From Streptomyces sp. DHE7-1 (GTDB taxonomy: Bacteria > Actinomycetota > Actinomycetes > Streptomycetales > Streptomycetaceae): a stretch of 64,000 bases of DNA. The DNA is taken from assembly GCA_016432725.1 (NCBI GenBank), contig JACJDG010000003.1, forward strand, positions 4,154,001 to 4,218,000. Direction: 5' to 3'. The position numbers and the translations under genes are program-made. The notes beneath the pieces are model-generated. The model did no database searches and was not told the DNA's origin. It saw nothing but the letters and a program-made list of their open reading frames with translations. Each line of letters opens with the position of its first letter. Position 1 is the first letter of the stretch. Below are positions 1 to 9,019 of this stretch, one piece after another.

Positions 1-145
1 CACGGAGCACGGCGACGAGGGCGTCCCGCCCGAGGACCTCTCGCCCCAGAACCTCTCGCACGAGCGCCACGAACCCTACGCCTGGCACGAGCCGACGGAG
101 GGCGACGGGCAAGAGCAATCGCAATCGCACGCTGGGAACGGAACT

Positions 146-1224
146 GTGAACCACGGCCCCGAAGAAAAGGGCTCCCAGAAGCCCGCCAAGGGCCTCGACG
201 CGCTCGACGGGCCAGGCCCGGACGAAGAGGTGCTGCGCGGTCTGCTGCACTCCGCGGTCGACGACATCGAACCCCGCACCGGCACCCTCGACCACCTGCG
301 CCGGGCGGTACCGGCGCGCCGGGCCCGCAAGCGCCAGGCCGCCGTGGGCATGGCCGCCGCGGCCCTGTTCATCGGCACCGCCATCCCCGCCCTCGTCCAC
401 GTCTCGAACGCCGGCGGCACCGACCCCAACACCGCCATGGCGGGCCAGTCCTCCGAGGCGCAGGGCGGCTCCACCCAGGGAAAGGACCCGCAGCCCGGCA
501 CCGGCGGCACCGGCGGCTCCCGCGACCGCACCCCCGGGCAGGACAAGGGCGACGGCAGGCCCGGTGAGCGGGGACGACCGGCGGCGGCAACGGCTCCGGC
601 GGCGTCGCCGACCCGTCCGCCCCGACGGCCTCGGACAGCGGACTGTGCACGGCGGCCCAGCTGAGCTCCGTCACCGCAGGTGCCGACGCCCCGGACTCGA
701 CGGGCGTCGTCTACGGCACCTTCCGCGTCACCAACACCTCGGGCACCGCCTGCACCGTGACCGGCGGCGTCGTGGTCAGCGCGACGGCGCAGGGCGCGGC
801 GGACCAGGCCAAGATCGGTGTCGTCCGGCACGTGGCGGGGGACGCGGCGGCGGCGCTGCCCGACCCCTCGCTCGAAGTCGCCAAGCTGGTCCTTCAGCCG
901 GGCGGGGCCTACGAGGAACGGTTCGCCTTCGTTCCCTCCGAGACCTGCCCCACGAGCGGCGGCTCGCCCACCACCGGCGGCTCCACCGGCGGGGGAGAAC
1001 CCTCGCCCGACCCGTCGCCCTCGCAGGACGCGAGCGCCGGCGGCGGCACGGACACCGGCGGCACCTCGGGCACCACCACCCAGCTCGTCACCGAGGAGGG
1101 CACGGCCGACGGCAGCGTCCTCGTCGGCTACACCGGTGAGACGGGCTCCCCGTCGGCGTCCGCGACGGTGGCCAACGCGTGCGCGGGCACCGTGTACTAC
1201 ACCGGGGTGCTGGCGGCGTCGTAG
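146..1224 (+). CDS. Membrane-anchored DUF4232-like protein (frameshifted)
   Basis: Two reading frames together make one protein. The first part (from GTG 146) is an acidic cytoplasmic segment of about 65 residues followed by one hydrophobic helix (AAVGMAAAALFIGTAIPAL) and a Gly/Thr/Pro-rich linker. The second frame continues with an extracellular domain with two spaced cysteines (GLCTAAQL, SGTACTV), an arrangement resembling DUF4232, plus a low-complexity Ser/Gly/Pro insert and a final cysteine pair. The join lies at the GGGG run 570-573; one more G restores a single frame. The frame stays open upstream to the window edge, so the true start may lie before 146. Function unknown; small proteins of this build often follow ECF sigma factor genes in Streptomyces, but no sigma gene is visible here. 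Confidence 0.55.
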
Positions 1225-1290
1225 CCCCCGGGCGCCGGGCGGGCTCACGTCGGCGGGCGGCGGCCGGGAGGCGGGCCGCCCGCGGCGCCC

Positions 1291-2109
1291 TCAGACGGCG
1301 GTGGGAGCGGAGGACTTCCCCTGCTCCTCGCCCTCGCGTTCCTGCTCCTGTTCCGGCACCAGACCGAGCGCCGCGTCCCGCTGGAACTCCACCTCGCGGC
1401 GCAGCAGCCGGAACCACATGAAGACCACGAAGCCCGCGAAGACGAACCACTCCCCGGTGTAGCCGAGGTTCTGGAAGGCCTTCAGGTCGAGACCGGTGCC
1501 GTCGGGCGCGGTCGCGGGCACGGCCCTCATCCCCGCGTCGGCCCGGTCGAGGGTGACCCAGGCGTCGTACAGGCGGTCCGGCACCAGGTTGACCAGCGTG
1601 GCCGAGCTGATCGCCGCCGTCTGCCCGGCGGGCAGCCCGCCCTGGGCGCCGGCGCCGTTGTTCCCCGGCGTCTCGGAGGCCTGCAGCGCACCGGTCACGG
1701 TGACCTCGCCGCCCGGCGCGGCGGGCGCCTTCGCCGCGTCCGCCGCACCCGGCAGCCAGCCGCGCACCACGGGCAGGGACCGGCCGGACTCGGTGCGCAG
1801 CAGCGTCAGCACGTAGAAGCCGCTCCGGCCGTCCAGCTCCCGGCCGGGCACCAGGAGCTGCTTGCCGTACCGGCCGCTCGCGGTGACCCGCCGTCCGGAG
1901 GTGCGCTTGTCGACGGGCAGCATCGAGTCCAGGGGCCTGGCCGTCTCCTGCCGGTCCGACGCGGCCTGCCCGGCCGCGGCGCGATGGTCCTGCACCCGCC
2001 CCTCGAACCGGCTCAGCTGCCAGGACCCCATGAAGACGCAGAACGGGATGGCGAGCAGCACGAAGACGTTGATGCCCCACCAGCGGGGAGTCAGCAGAAA
2101 CCGGTACAC
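1291..2109 (-). CDS. SURF1 family cytochrome oxidase biogenesis protein
   Basis: A 272-residue protein with the SURF1 layout: a transmembrane helix near the N-terminus (about residues 12-32, ending GSWQLSRF), a large extracytoplasmic domain with the family-typical segment RRVTASGRYGKQLLVPGREL and VRGWLP, and a second helix near residues 220-237 (EWFVFAGFVVFMWFRLL). The family assists heme a insertion and assembly of aa3-type cytochrome c oxidase at the cytoplasmic membrane. The start is GTG at 2109. The charged Glu-rich C-terminus is typical of streptomycete members. The gene is divergent from the peptidase at 2292, and the roughly 180 bp between them carry both promoters and a DnaA-box-like sequence. 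Confidence 0.85.
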   Translation of the reverse strand: MYRFLLTPRWWGINVFVLLAIPFCVFMGSWQLSRFEGRVQDHRAAAGQAASDRQETARPLDSMLPVDKRTSGRRVTASGRYGKQLLVPGRELDGRSGFYVLTLLRTESGRSLPVVRGWLPGAADAAKAPAAPGGEVTVTGALQASETPGNNGAGAQGGLPAGQTAAISSATLVNLVPDRLYDAWVTLDRADAGMRAVPATAPDGTGLDLKAFQNLGYTGEWFVFAGFVVFMWFRLLRREVEFQRDAALGLVPEQEQEREGEEQGKSSAPTAV

Positions 2110-2231
2110 GCCCCCAACGGTACGGCGCCGGTGCTACCGGCCCGTGCCGGGGTCGGCCACCCGTGCGCCCGGAGCCGTGTACGCACTTGTGCACGTATGT
2201 GTGTGCGGGCCGCGTGGGCAGGATCGGGAAG

Positions 2232-2240
2232 TTGTCCACA
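2232..2240 (+). promoter_or_regulatory. DnaA-box-like 9-mer TTGTCCACA
   Basis: Exact match to the Streptomyces DnaA box consensus TTGTCCACA, in the divergent promoter region between the SURF1 and S9 peptidase genes. A single 9-mer can occur by chance; similar sites lie at 37127 and (8 of 9) at 57889. Confidence 0.3.
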
Positions 2241-2291
2241 GGCTGGGGGCATCGTCGGCGGATTGTCGGTCGGACCAGGCACTATGGGCGC

Positions 2292-4112
2292 ATGACTGGG
2301 GCGATGAGTGAGAGCAGGACGCCGGACACACCGGACATGCCGGACTGGGAGAAGCGCTTCCGTGCGCCGCGGGTCTCGCTGCCCGACTGGGCCGAGGACG
2401 CGCCGGACCGCTCCCTGTTCGTGTCGAACGCGACGGGCACGTACGAGCTGTACGCCTGGGACCGGGCGACGGGCGGGCAGCGGCAGGCCACGAACCGGCC
2501 GAACGGCACGACGGACGGCGTGCTCACCCCGGACGGCGCGTGGATCTGGTGGTTCGACGACAAGGACGGCGACGAGTTCGGCGTCTGGCGCCGCCAGCCG
2601 TTCGTGGGTGGCGCGGACGAGACGGCCGTCCCCGGCCTCGAACCCTCCTACCCGGCCGGTCTGGCCCTGGCCCGCGACGGCCGCACGGCGGTGGTCGGCC
2701 GCTCCACGGACGACGAGGGCACGACCGTCCACCTCGCCCGCGAGGGCGAGGCCACCGTGGAGATCTACCGCCACCGCGAGTCCGCCGGCGTCGGCGACCT
2801 CTCCCACGACGGCACCCTGATCGTCATCGAGCACACCGAGCACGGCGACGCGATGCACGCGGCCCTGCGCGTGCTGCGCCCGGACGGCACGACGGTCGCC
2901 GAGCTGGACGACACCAAGGGCGGCACCGAGGAGCTGGGCCTCGAGGTGCTGGGCTTCGCCCCCGTGGACGGCGACACCCGGCTGCTCATCGGCCACCAGC
3001 GCCGGGGCCGCTGGGAGCCCCTGGTGTGGGACGTGGCGGCGGGGACGGAGACGGACCTCGCCCTCGACCTGCCCGGCGACGTGAGCGCCGAGTGGTACCC
3101 GGACGGCACCGCCCTGCTCGTCGTCCACAGCTACGAGGCCCGCAGCGAGCTGTTCCGCTACGACCTGGCCGCCGGCGATCTGACCCGCATCCCCACCCCG
3201 CCCGGCACGGTCTCCGCGGCCACGGCCCGGCCCGACGGCAGCGTGGAGTTCCTGTGGTCGTCGGCCGCCGAGCCGCCCGCGGTGCGCTCCACCTCCGGCG
3301 GCGTCGTCCTGGACCCGCCCGGCATGAAGTGCCCGCCGTCGGTGCCGGTGGAGGACGCGTGGGTGGAGGGCCCCGGCGGCCGCATCCACGCCCTGATCCA
3401 GAAGCCCGCCGGCGCGACCGGCCCGCTCCCCACCGTCTTCGACCTGCACGGCGGCCCGACCTGGCACGACAGCGACGCCTTCGCCGCGGGCCCGGCCGCC
3501 TGGGTGGACCAGGGGTACGCGGTGATCCGCGTCAACTACCGGGGCTCCACCGGCTACGGCCGCGCCTGGACGGACGCCCTGAAGCACCGGGTCGGCCTGA
3601 TCGAGCTGGAGGACGTGGCCGCCGTGCGCAACTGGGCGGTCTCCTCCGGCCTCGCCGACCCCGACCGCCTGGTCCTCACCGGCGGCTCCTGGGGCGGCTA
3701 CCTCACCCTCCTGGGCCTCGGCACCCAGCCGGAGGCGTGGGCGGTTGGCATCGCCGTGGTTCCGGTCGCGGACTACGTCACGGCGTACCACGACGAGATG
3801 GAAGCCCTGAAGGCCATGGACCGCACCCTGCTGGGCGGCACCCCGGAGGAGGTCCCGGACCGCTTCGAGGCGTCCTCCCCGCTGACCTACGTCGACCAGG
3901 TGAAGGCCCCGGTGTACATCTCGGCGGGCGTCAACGACCCCCGCTGCCCCATTCGCCAGATCGACAACTACGTCCAGCGCCTCCAGGCCCGCGACGCCGT
4001 GCACGAGGTCTACCGCTACGACGCGGGCCACGGCTCCCTGGTGGTCGACGAGCGCATCAAGCAGGTGACCCTGGAAATGTCCTACGCCAACGCCCACCTG
4101 AACAACGCCTAG
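2292..4112 (+). CDS. Prolyl oligopeptidase family (S9) serine peptidase
   Basis: A 606-residue protein with an N-terminal beta-propeller-like region (repeated SxDGT/DGR elements, about residues 30-360) and a C-terminal alpha/beta-hydrolase domain. The nucleophile elbow GGSWGGY places Ser466; Asp549 (GVNDPRCP) and His580 (DAGHGSL) complete the triad, and DLHGGPTWH supplies the oxyanion region. S9 enzymes cleave short peptides, often dipeptidyl or acyl-aminoacyl substrates. There is no signal peptide, so it is probably cytoplasmic. ATG 2292 is chosen because the sequence just upstream (CACTAT at 2280-2285) would suit a leaderless transcript; ATG 2304 is the alternative. The intact triad argues for an active enzyme. 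Confidence 0.88.
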   Translation: MTGAMSESRTPDTPDMPDWEKRFRAPRVSLPDWAEDAPDRSLFVSNATGTYELYAWDRATGGQRQATNRPNGTTDGVLTPDGAWIWWFDDKDGDEFGVWRRQPFVGGADETAVPGLEPSYPAGLALARDGRTAVVGRSTDDEGTTVHLAREGEATVEIYRHRESAGVGDLSHDGTLIVIEHTEHGDAMHAALRVLRPDGTTVAELDDTKGGTEELGLEVLGFAPVDGDTRLLIGHQRRGRWEPLVWDVAAGTETDLALDLPGDVSAEWYPDGTALLVVHSYEARSELFRYDLAAGDLTRIPTPPGTVSAATARPDGSVEFLWSSAAEPPAVRSTSGGVVLDPPGMKCPPSVPVEDAWVEGPGGRIHALIQKPAGATGPLPTVFDLHGGPTWHDSDAFAAGPAAWVDQGYAVIRVNYRGSTGYGRAWTDALKHRVGLIELEDVAAVRNWAVSSGLADPDRLVLTGGSWGGYLTLLGLGTQPEAWAVGIAVVPVADYVTAYHDEMEALKAMDRTLLGGTPEEVPDRFEASSPLTYVDQVKAPVYISAGVNDPRCPIRQIDNYVQRLQARDAVHEVYRYDAGHGSLVVDERIKQVTLEMSYANAHLNNA

Positions 4113-4338
4113 CGGCGCACCCCCGGGCCCTGCTCAACCGGCCGACGGCCCACCCACCGGCTTCAGCTGAACCGAGGGGTCCGCCTCCACCGGGGCCGGG
4201 CCCGGGCCCGGGCCGACGGGCCGACAACCCGCCCACCCACCCGCTCCAGTCGAAGCGAGGGGCCTTCCCCGCCGGGGCCAGGCCCAGGCTCTGCTCAACC
4301 GGCCGAGGCGGGTGGGTGCGGTCGGCGAGGAACGGGGA

Positions 4339-4361
4339 CCCAGGGGGCGGAGCCCCCTGGG
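4339..4361. terminator. Perfect 10-bp hairpin, bidirectional terminator
   Basis: CCCAGGGGGC, then GGA, then GCCCCCTGGG. The perfect stem with a three-base loop sits four bases beyond the restored stop codon of the minus-strand NAD-binding gene and follows the plus-strand peptidase. The flanking 4113-4338 is GC-rich non-coding sequence with two copies of CTGCTCAACCGGCCGA. Confidence 0.7.
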
Positions 4362-4364
4362 CGC

Positions 4365-6213
4365 TCACCCCAACTCCGCCAGCCCCGGCGAGTAGCGGCA
4401 ACGACAACCCGGTCATCCGCCCGCAACACGTACTCGCCGCCCACGTCCCCCCGCCCCTCCACCGCCAGCACCCGCCACGCCCCGCCCCGGAACGCCGCCC
4501 CCACAGCCCGCCCCTCCAACTCCGCGTGCCCGCCCACCGACACCGACGCGAACAGCAGCACCCTGCGCTCCACCGGCAGCGCCCCCAGCACCTGCCGCCC
4601 CAGCATCGCCCCCGCGAACGCGGGCGCCGACAGGTGCGACACGCTCCGGCTCCGCGTCGGCGCCCCGGGATGCGCGGCCCGCAGTGTCCGGTACACCGCC
4701 GTGGCGAAGTCGTCGTCGTACAGCCGCAGCACCACCCGCAGATCGGGCCGCACCGACCGGGCGTACAGCGCGGCCTCCAGGTTGGTCGTGTCCGCGCTGG
4801 TCACCGCGAGCAGCGCGTAGGCGCGGTGGATCTTGGCGGACTCCAGCACCCCTTCCTGCGTCACGTCCCCCAGCACCACCGGCACCCGCAGCCGCCGGGC
4901 CGTCGCCAGCCCCCGCGCCTCCGGATCGGCCTCGACGCACACCACCGGGACGTTCAGTTCCCGCAGCCGGGTCAGCACCCGCGTACCGATCTTCCCCAGT
5001 CCCAGCAGCACCACATGCCCGCCCAGCCCGCGCGGCGGCTTCCGCAGCGCCGAGGCGCTCCGGAAGGTGCCCAGCGCTTCGAGCACGGCCGCCAGCAGCA
5101 CCGGCAGCAGCAGCAACCCGACGAGCCCCGAGAGGAGTTGCAGCACCTGCCGCCCGAGCGACTCCCCGATCGCGGGATCGTCGATGGCGAACAGGTCCAG
5201 CAGCGTCAGGTAGAAGGCCGGCAGGGCACCGATGTCGGTGACCACCCACAGCGCGACGGCGAGCGCGACCACGCACGCCACCAGTCCGGCCAGCGACCAC
5301 CGCAGCCGCCGCGAGAAGAGGGAGGCGAGCGGCGGCACGACCCCGGCCCCCACCCCGCCACCGCGTCCCGCCGCGTCCGGCACGGCCCCGCCGACCGCCG
5401 ACACCTGCTCCAGCACCAGGGCGGACCGCCCACGGGCGAGCCGCACCTCGTCGTCGTCGGGCAGCAACCGGGGCTCCTGCTCCCCACCGTGGCCGTTCCC
5501 GTCGGCCCGGCCCGTTCCCACGGGCCCGCCGCCGTTCGCGGAGAGCAGCGCCAGCGTGCACAGCCCCCGGTCCGGGAGCTGCCCGTCCCGGGCCGGCGGC
5601 AGTTCGACGGACCGCAGCAGCAGCCCGCCCGCCTGTACGACCTTGGTGGTGCCGGCGACGGCGGCCGCGGCCAGCGCGGGCGCGGCGGTGTCGGCGTCGG
5701 ACAGCACGGTCGTGGAGGCGTCCGGCCCGCCGTCGGCCCCCTCGCCGGAGGCCAGGGTCGCGGCCTGGTCGAGGAGTTCCTCGATGTGCTGGCCCAGCCT
5801 CCGGTTGTACAGGCGCAGGACGAGCCGGAGGCGGGGTTGAGCCGGCGGGCGGTCAGCGCGGCCCGGATGTTGGTCTCGTCGTCGTCGTACACGAGCGCCA
5901 GCGCGGCGGCCCGCTCCACCCCGGCCTCGGCGAGCACGGCCTCGGTGACGTCCACGGCTTCCAGCACCCGTACGCCGTCGGCGCCCTGCGCAATTCCGCC
6001 GGCCGCGACGGATCCGCCGCTGCCGGCCCGTCCGACAGCGGCGCTGACCATCCGGTCGAGCAGCGCGGCCGAGGCGGCACGCGCCCGCCCGACCACCGGG
6101 GGCCGGGCCAGGCGCTCGTTCGGCGGCACGACGAGGGTGACCTGCTCGCCGTGGAAGGTGCGCAACTCGGCGGTCAGCCGGTGTGCGAGAGCGTCGTCAC
6201 CGCACACCACCAT
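4365..6213 (-). CDS. Two-domain TrkA-N (RCK) NAD-binding membrane protein, frameshifted twice
   Basis: Restored length is about 616 residues. Domain order: a first TrkA-N Rossmann fold (MVVCGDDALAHRL onward), a membrane region with two hydrophobic segments flanking a pore-loop-like stretch (ACVVALAVALWVV; VGLLLLPVLLAAVLEAL), and a second TrkA-N domain (VVLLGLGKIGTRVL) with a C-terminal TrkA-C-like part. This is the plan of CASTOR/RCK-gated potassium-channel-like proteins. The frame breaks at the GGGG run 5833-5836 and at the CCCC run 4384-4387. One extra base at each restores RLNPRLRLVLRLYNRRLG and the terminus RRGLAELG-stop. ATG 6213 is chosen as start; longer starts are possible. Probable role: ion flux or ligand sensing, by inference. 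Confidence 0.75.
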
Positions 6214-6317
6214 CGTCGCCGTCCCGGCGCCGGGCCCACCTTGATTCGGAACGCTCGCCACGAGGGAGAAGACTGCCGCACACCGATGGGTGGTTCCAGC
6301 AACCGGATGAACTCGGC

Positions 6318-7274
6318 TCAGCCGAGGCACACCACGAGCAGGCAGAGCTGGGAGGGCGAGGTGGCCGCCGGGGAGGGGCTCGTCGGCGACGTCCCGGAGC
6401 CGGTGCTCCCGCCGTTCGTGGGCGTCGAGGTGGACGGCGTCTGCGCCGTGGATCCGGTGCCGCCGGAAGCGGACCCGGAGCCGCTCCCGGACCCGGACTC
6501 GACCCCGGAACCCGAAGCGGAACCAGAACCGGACCCGGACCCGGAGCCGGAGCCGGAGCCGGACACCGAGCCGACCGTCTGCCGCACGGCACGGGTCACC
6601 GCCGGAAGCGGCGAGGCGGCGGCGTCCGGACCGCTCGGCGCGGTGGCCGACGTCGAGGCGGCCATGGTGTGCCGGTCCTGCCCGGCCGACGCGGAGCGAC
6701 GGGTGTCGGCGTGGGCCGGGGCCGCCGCGGTGTGCGCGGGGTGCGTGGCCCGGTGACGGCCGGTGGGCGGGGCCACGTCGGGCCGGGCCTCGGCGGAGGT
6801 CTGCCGCTCGGCGACGCCCATGCTGTGGTTGTCGGCTGCCGAGGCCGCCTGGGCCCGGTCGCCGGACTGCCGGTCCATGGTGGCCAGCGTGAGCCCGCCG
6901 CCGACGATCGCGAACGCGGTCGCGACCGCCGCCCGGCGCTTGTTCTTCTTCCAGCGCACGAGCTGCCGACGCCGGGCCGCCCGACCCTGCGACGCGGCGG
7001 GACGCACCGCCACCTCGCCGGACGGCTGGAACCGGGGCGCCCCGGCCGTACCGGCCGGCACGGGCTCTTCGGCGGCCTCGGCGCAGTCGTCGTACCAGTC
7101 ACCGGTGCCGAACGCGTCGAACGGACGCGTCTCCGTCCGTGCCGTCGGTATGCCGGACGCGGCGCCGGGCGTGCTCACCGCCACCGGCGGCGCGATGTCG
7201 GGGGCGTAGGCGCCGCACCCGGGGCACACCAGGGCGCCGTTGAGATGCCGACGGCACGAGGAGCAGTAGTCCAT
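6318..7274 (-). CDS. Zinc-ribbon, single-pass membrane protein with Gly-Ser linker
   Basis: 318 residues. The N-terminus has a zinc ribbon of two CxxC pairs (Cys4/Cys7 and Cys17/Cys20). A positively charged stretch (RRRQLVRWKKNKRR) precedes one transmembrane helix at about 115-132, so the ribbon is predicted to be cytoplasmic. Outside lies a long disordered region ending in an almost pure Gly-Ser stretch (about 236-275) and a short cysteine-containing tail (Cys311 and Cys316, QLCLLVVCLG). No known function. The architecture suggests a tethered sensor or surface-exposed tail. It reads in the same direction as the NAD-binding gene, about 105 bp upstream of it. Confidence 0.75.
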   Translation of the reverse strand: MDYCSSCRRHLNGALVCPGCGAYAPDIAPPVAVSTPGAASGIPTARTETRPFDAFGTGDWYDDCAEAAEEPVPAGTAGAPRFQPSGEVAVRPAASQGRAARRRQLVRWKKNKRRAAVATAFAIVGGGLTLATMDRQSGDRAQAASAADNHSMGVAERQTSAEARPDVAPPTGRHRATHPAHTAAAPAHADTRRSASAGQDRHTMAASTSATAPSGPDAAASPLPAVTRAVRQTVGSVSGSGSGSGSGSGSGSASGSGVESGSGSGSGSASGGTGSTAQTPSTSTPTNGGSTGSGTSPTSPSPAATSPSQLCLLVVCLG

Positions 7275-7565
7275 TTACGGTCTTCCTGAGTCGGCGGCGC
7301 CTGCGGCCACGGCCGGGGCCAGTTCACGTACGTACGGGAGATCGAGCGGCAACGGTAACGAGGCGTTCCGCAGACTGTGTGCGGTCTGTGTGGCGCTCCT
7401 GCACACATTTCCTGCGGATCCATGACCGGCCGTGACCGACCCGGGATCACCCGTTTCCGCACCCCTCCCGCCTAAAGTGACCCAGGTCACAACTGGTGCT
7501 GTCACATCTCTCCGGCCCACTCCGTCAATGAGGTGTAGCCAACAGCAACCGCACTGGAGGACGTC
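7275..7565. other. Intergenic region carrying promoters of divergent genes
   Basis: No gene. It separates the minus-strand zinc-ribbon gene from the plus-strand AhpD-like gene. A CRP-type inverted repeat at 7477-7490 is the only clear element, and a GGAGG ribosome-binding site precedes ATG 7566. Confidence 0.5.
7477..7490. promoter_or_regulatory. CRP-type operator GTGACCCAGGTCAC
   Basis: The perfect palindrome GTGACC-CA-GGTCAC fits the CRP family core GTGA-N6-TCAC and the S. coelicolor Crp motif as I remember it (GTG-N6-GNCAC). It lies about 75 bp upstream of the AhpD-like gene. The crp gene itself is at 40903-41577 in this window. Confidence 0.5.
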
Positions 7566-8039
7566 ATGGACGCTCGCTTGAACCTCTTCGCCAACCCGGT
7601 CGCCGGCAAGTTCTTCCGTTACATCAACTCGGCCGGGAAGGTCCTGTCGGACTCGACGCTGCCGCTCGCGACGCAGGAACTGGTGAAGCTGCGCGCCAGC
7701 CAGATCAACGGCTGCGGCTTCTGCACCGACATGCACAGCAAGGACGCCGCGCACGCCGGGGAGACCGCGATCCGCCTCAACCTGGTCGCCGCCTGGAGGG
7801 AGGCGAAGGTCTTCACCGATGCCGAGCGCGCCGCCCTGGAACTGGTCGAGCAGGGCACCCGCATCGCCGACGCGGCCGGCGGCGTCAGCGACGAGGCCTG
7901 GGCCGACGCCGCCAAGCACTACGACGAGGAACAGCTCGGCGCCCTGGTCTGCCTGATCGCCCTGATCAACGCCTACAACCGCATGAACGTCATCGTCCAG
8001 CAGCCGGCCGGCGACTACGAGCCGGGCATGTTCGGCTGA
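7566..8039 (+). CDS. Carboxymuconolactone decarboxylase / AhpD-like alkylhydroperoxidase family protein
   Basis: 157 residues, the usual length of single-domain CMD proteins. The redox motif is Cys50-Gly-Phe-Cys53 followed by His57 (NGCGFCTDMHSKDA), the AhpD-type CxxC-H active site, preceded by the typical ELVKLRASQ helix. Such proteins reduce peroxides through a thioredoxin-like cycle, or serve as partners of RpoE-type sigma factors. The gene stands alone, with GGAGG six bases before the ATG and a CRP-type site upstream, so control by cAMP/Crp-like signalling is possible. The exact substrate cannot be told from sequence. Confidence 0.85.
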   Translation: MDARLNLFANPVAGKFFRYINSAGKVLSDSTLPLATQELVKLRASQINGCGFCTDMHSKDAAHAGETAIRLNLVAAWREAKVFTDAERAALELVEQGTRIADAAGGVSDEAWADAAKHYDEEQLGALVCLIALINAYNRMNVIVQQPAGDYEPGMFG

Positions 8040-8086
8040 GCGCGACGCCGAGACGCTGACGGCACCCACGCGCGCACCCGGTCCGC

Positions 8087-8109
8087 GGCCCGCCGGACCC
8101 TGGCGGGCC
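8087..8109. terminator. Hairpin between convergent genes
   Basis: GGCCCGCC and GGCGGGCC flank a seven-base loop. It lies between the AhpD-like gene (+) and the 8336-8806 gene (-). The rest of 8040-8335 shows no gene. Confidence 0.5.
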
Positions 8110-8335
8110 GGGCCCCGGCGTCCCGGCTCCCTCGTACGAACCGCCGGTGGGGCCCGTGTCCCCGCGATGCGCCGCCCATGAACACGGGGCGGCGGGAGGG
8201 GACGGGGCCGGTCCCACAGGGCGGTGCCGGCCAACTCCACATGCGGTGGACGGCGTTGCGGCCGCCGGAAGGTGTGGCCGTGCTTTCCGCGGCGACGTGG
8301 AGACCAACGGGGCGGGGTTCCCGGGGAGTGGCAGG

Positions 8336-8806
8336 TCAGGCTTCCAGGCCGGTCAGATCCCGCCGGAGCACGACACGGACCGCGCGTGTGGCGTCCCCGT
8401 GCGCCTGCCTGGCGGCGTGATAGTCCGCCGATGTGAGGCTGCTGCCCGAGGCGAGTACCTCGCGGACGTCGCGCAGCGAGTGGTAGGACGCGTCTATCCC
8501 CGTGGCCACTTCCTCGGTCGCCGTGAGGATCAGCCGCTCCCGGGCCTCGTCGCAGCCGGACGCCTGGAACGCCTGTCTGATCCGGGAGGCCCTCACCTGG
8601 GCGTCCGCGTGGTCCTCGTCGGCGGCCAGCCGCATGGCCTCGTGCGCACGACGGAAGGCGACGAGGCAGTCCACGTACGCGGTCCGCCGGTCCCGCAGGC
8701 TGTTCTCCCTGCTGGTGCGCCTCCAGCGCACGTGGTCACCGGCCAGGGTGGCGCCCACACCGAGCACGGCCCCGATCCCGGTCCCCACCAGGCTCCCCCA
8801 CTCCAC
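8336..8806 (-). CDS. Hypothetical protein with N-terminal membrane anchor and helical body
   Basis: 156 residues from GTG 8806. Residues 4-23 (GSLVGTGIGAVLGVGATLAG) form a glycine-rich hydrophobic helix. The rest is charged and predicted helical (RRTSRENSLRDRRTAYVDCLVAFRRAHEAM), probably coiled coil. Streptomycetes often carry such short anchored helical proteins of unknown role. It is divergent from the XRE regulator at 9020. No catalytic motif is visible. Confidence 0.6.
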   Translation of the reverse strand: MEWGSLVGTGIGAVLGVGATLAGDHVRWRRTSRENSLRDRRTAYVDCLVAFRRAHEAMRLAADEDHADAQVRASRIRQAFQASGCDEARERLILTATEEVATGIDASYHSLRDVREVLASGSSLTSADYHAARQAHGDATRAVRVVLRRDLTGLEA

Positions 8807-9019
8807 ATCACCGATCGTGCCACACGGCCCGAGCCTCCGGGCGCGCTCCGCACGCGGTGCGGAACGGCCGCGGGGATCTTGGGTACCCTTGCGCGGGGGC
8901 CTGGCCTGCGGTGAACGCGTCGCGATCGCGACGCGGTGAACGCCGCCGTCGCGCATCCCCATGCCGGCCGCCCCACCCGGGCCGCGGCAGAAGGAACCAG
9001 CCAGAGTAGGGCCCCATTC

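Noticed and set aside
2091..4097. Long open frame (668 codons) on the minus strand opposite the S9 peptidase
   Set aside because: Val/Gly/Arg-rich translation with no domain. It is the antisense shadow produced by high-GC third positions of the real gene.
2540..6244. Open frame of 1234 codons on the plus strand
   Set aside because: Arg/Pro-rich shadow running through the peptidase and the antisense of the NAD-binding gene. No family features.
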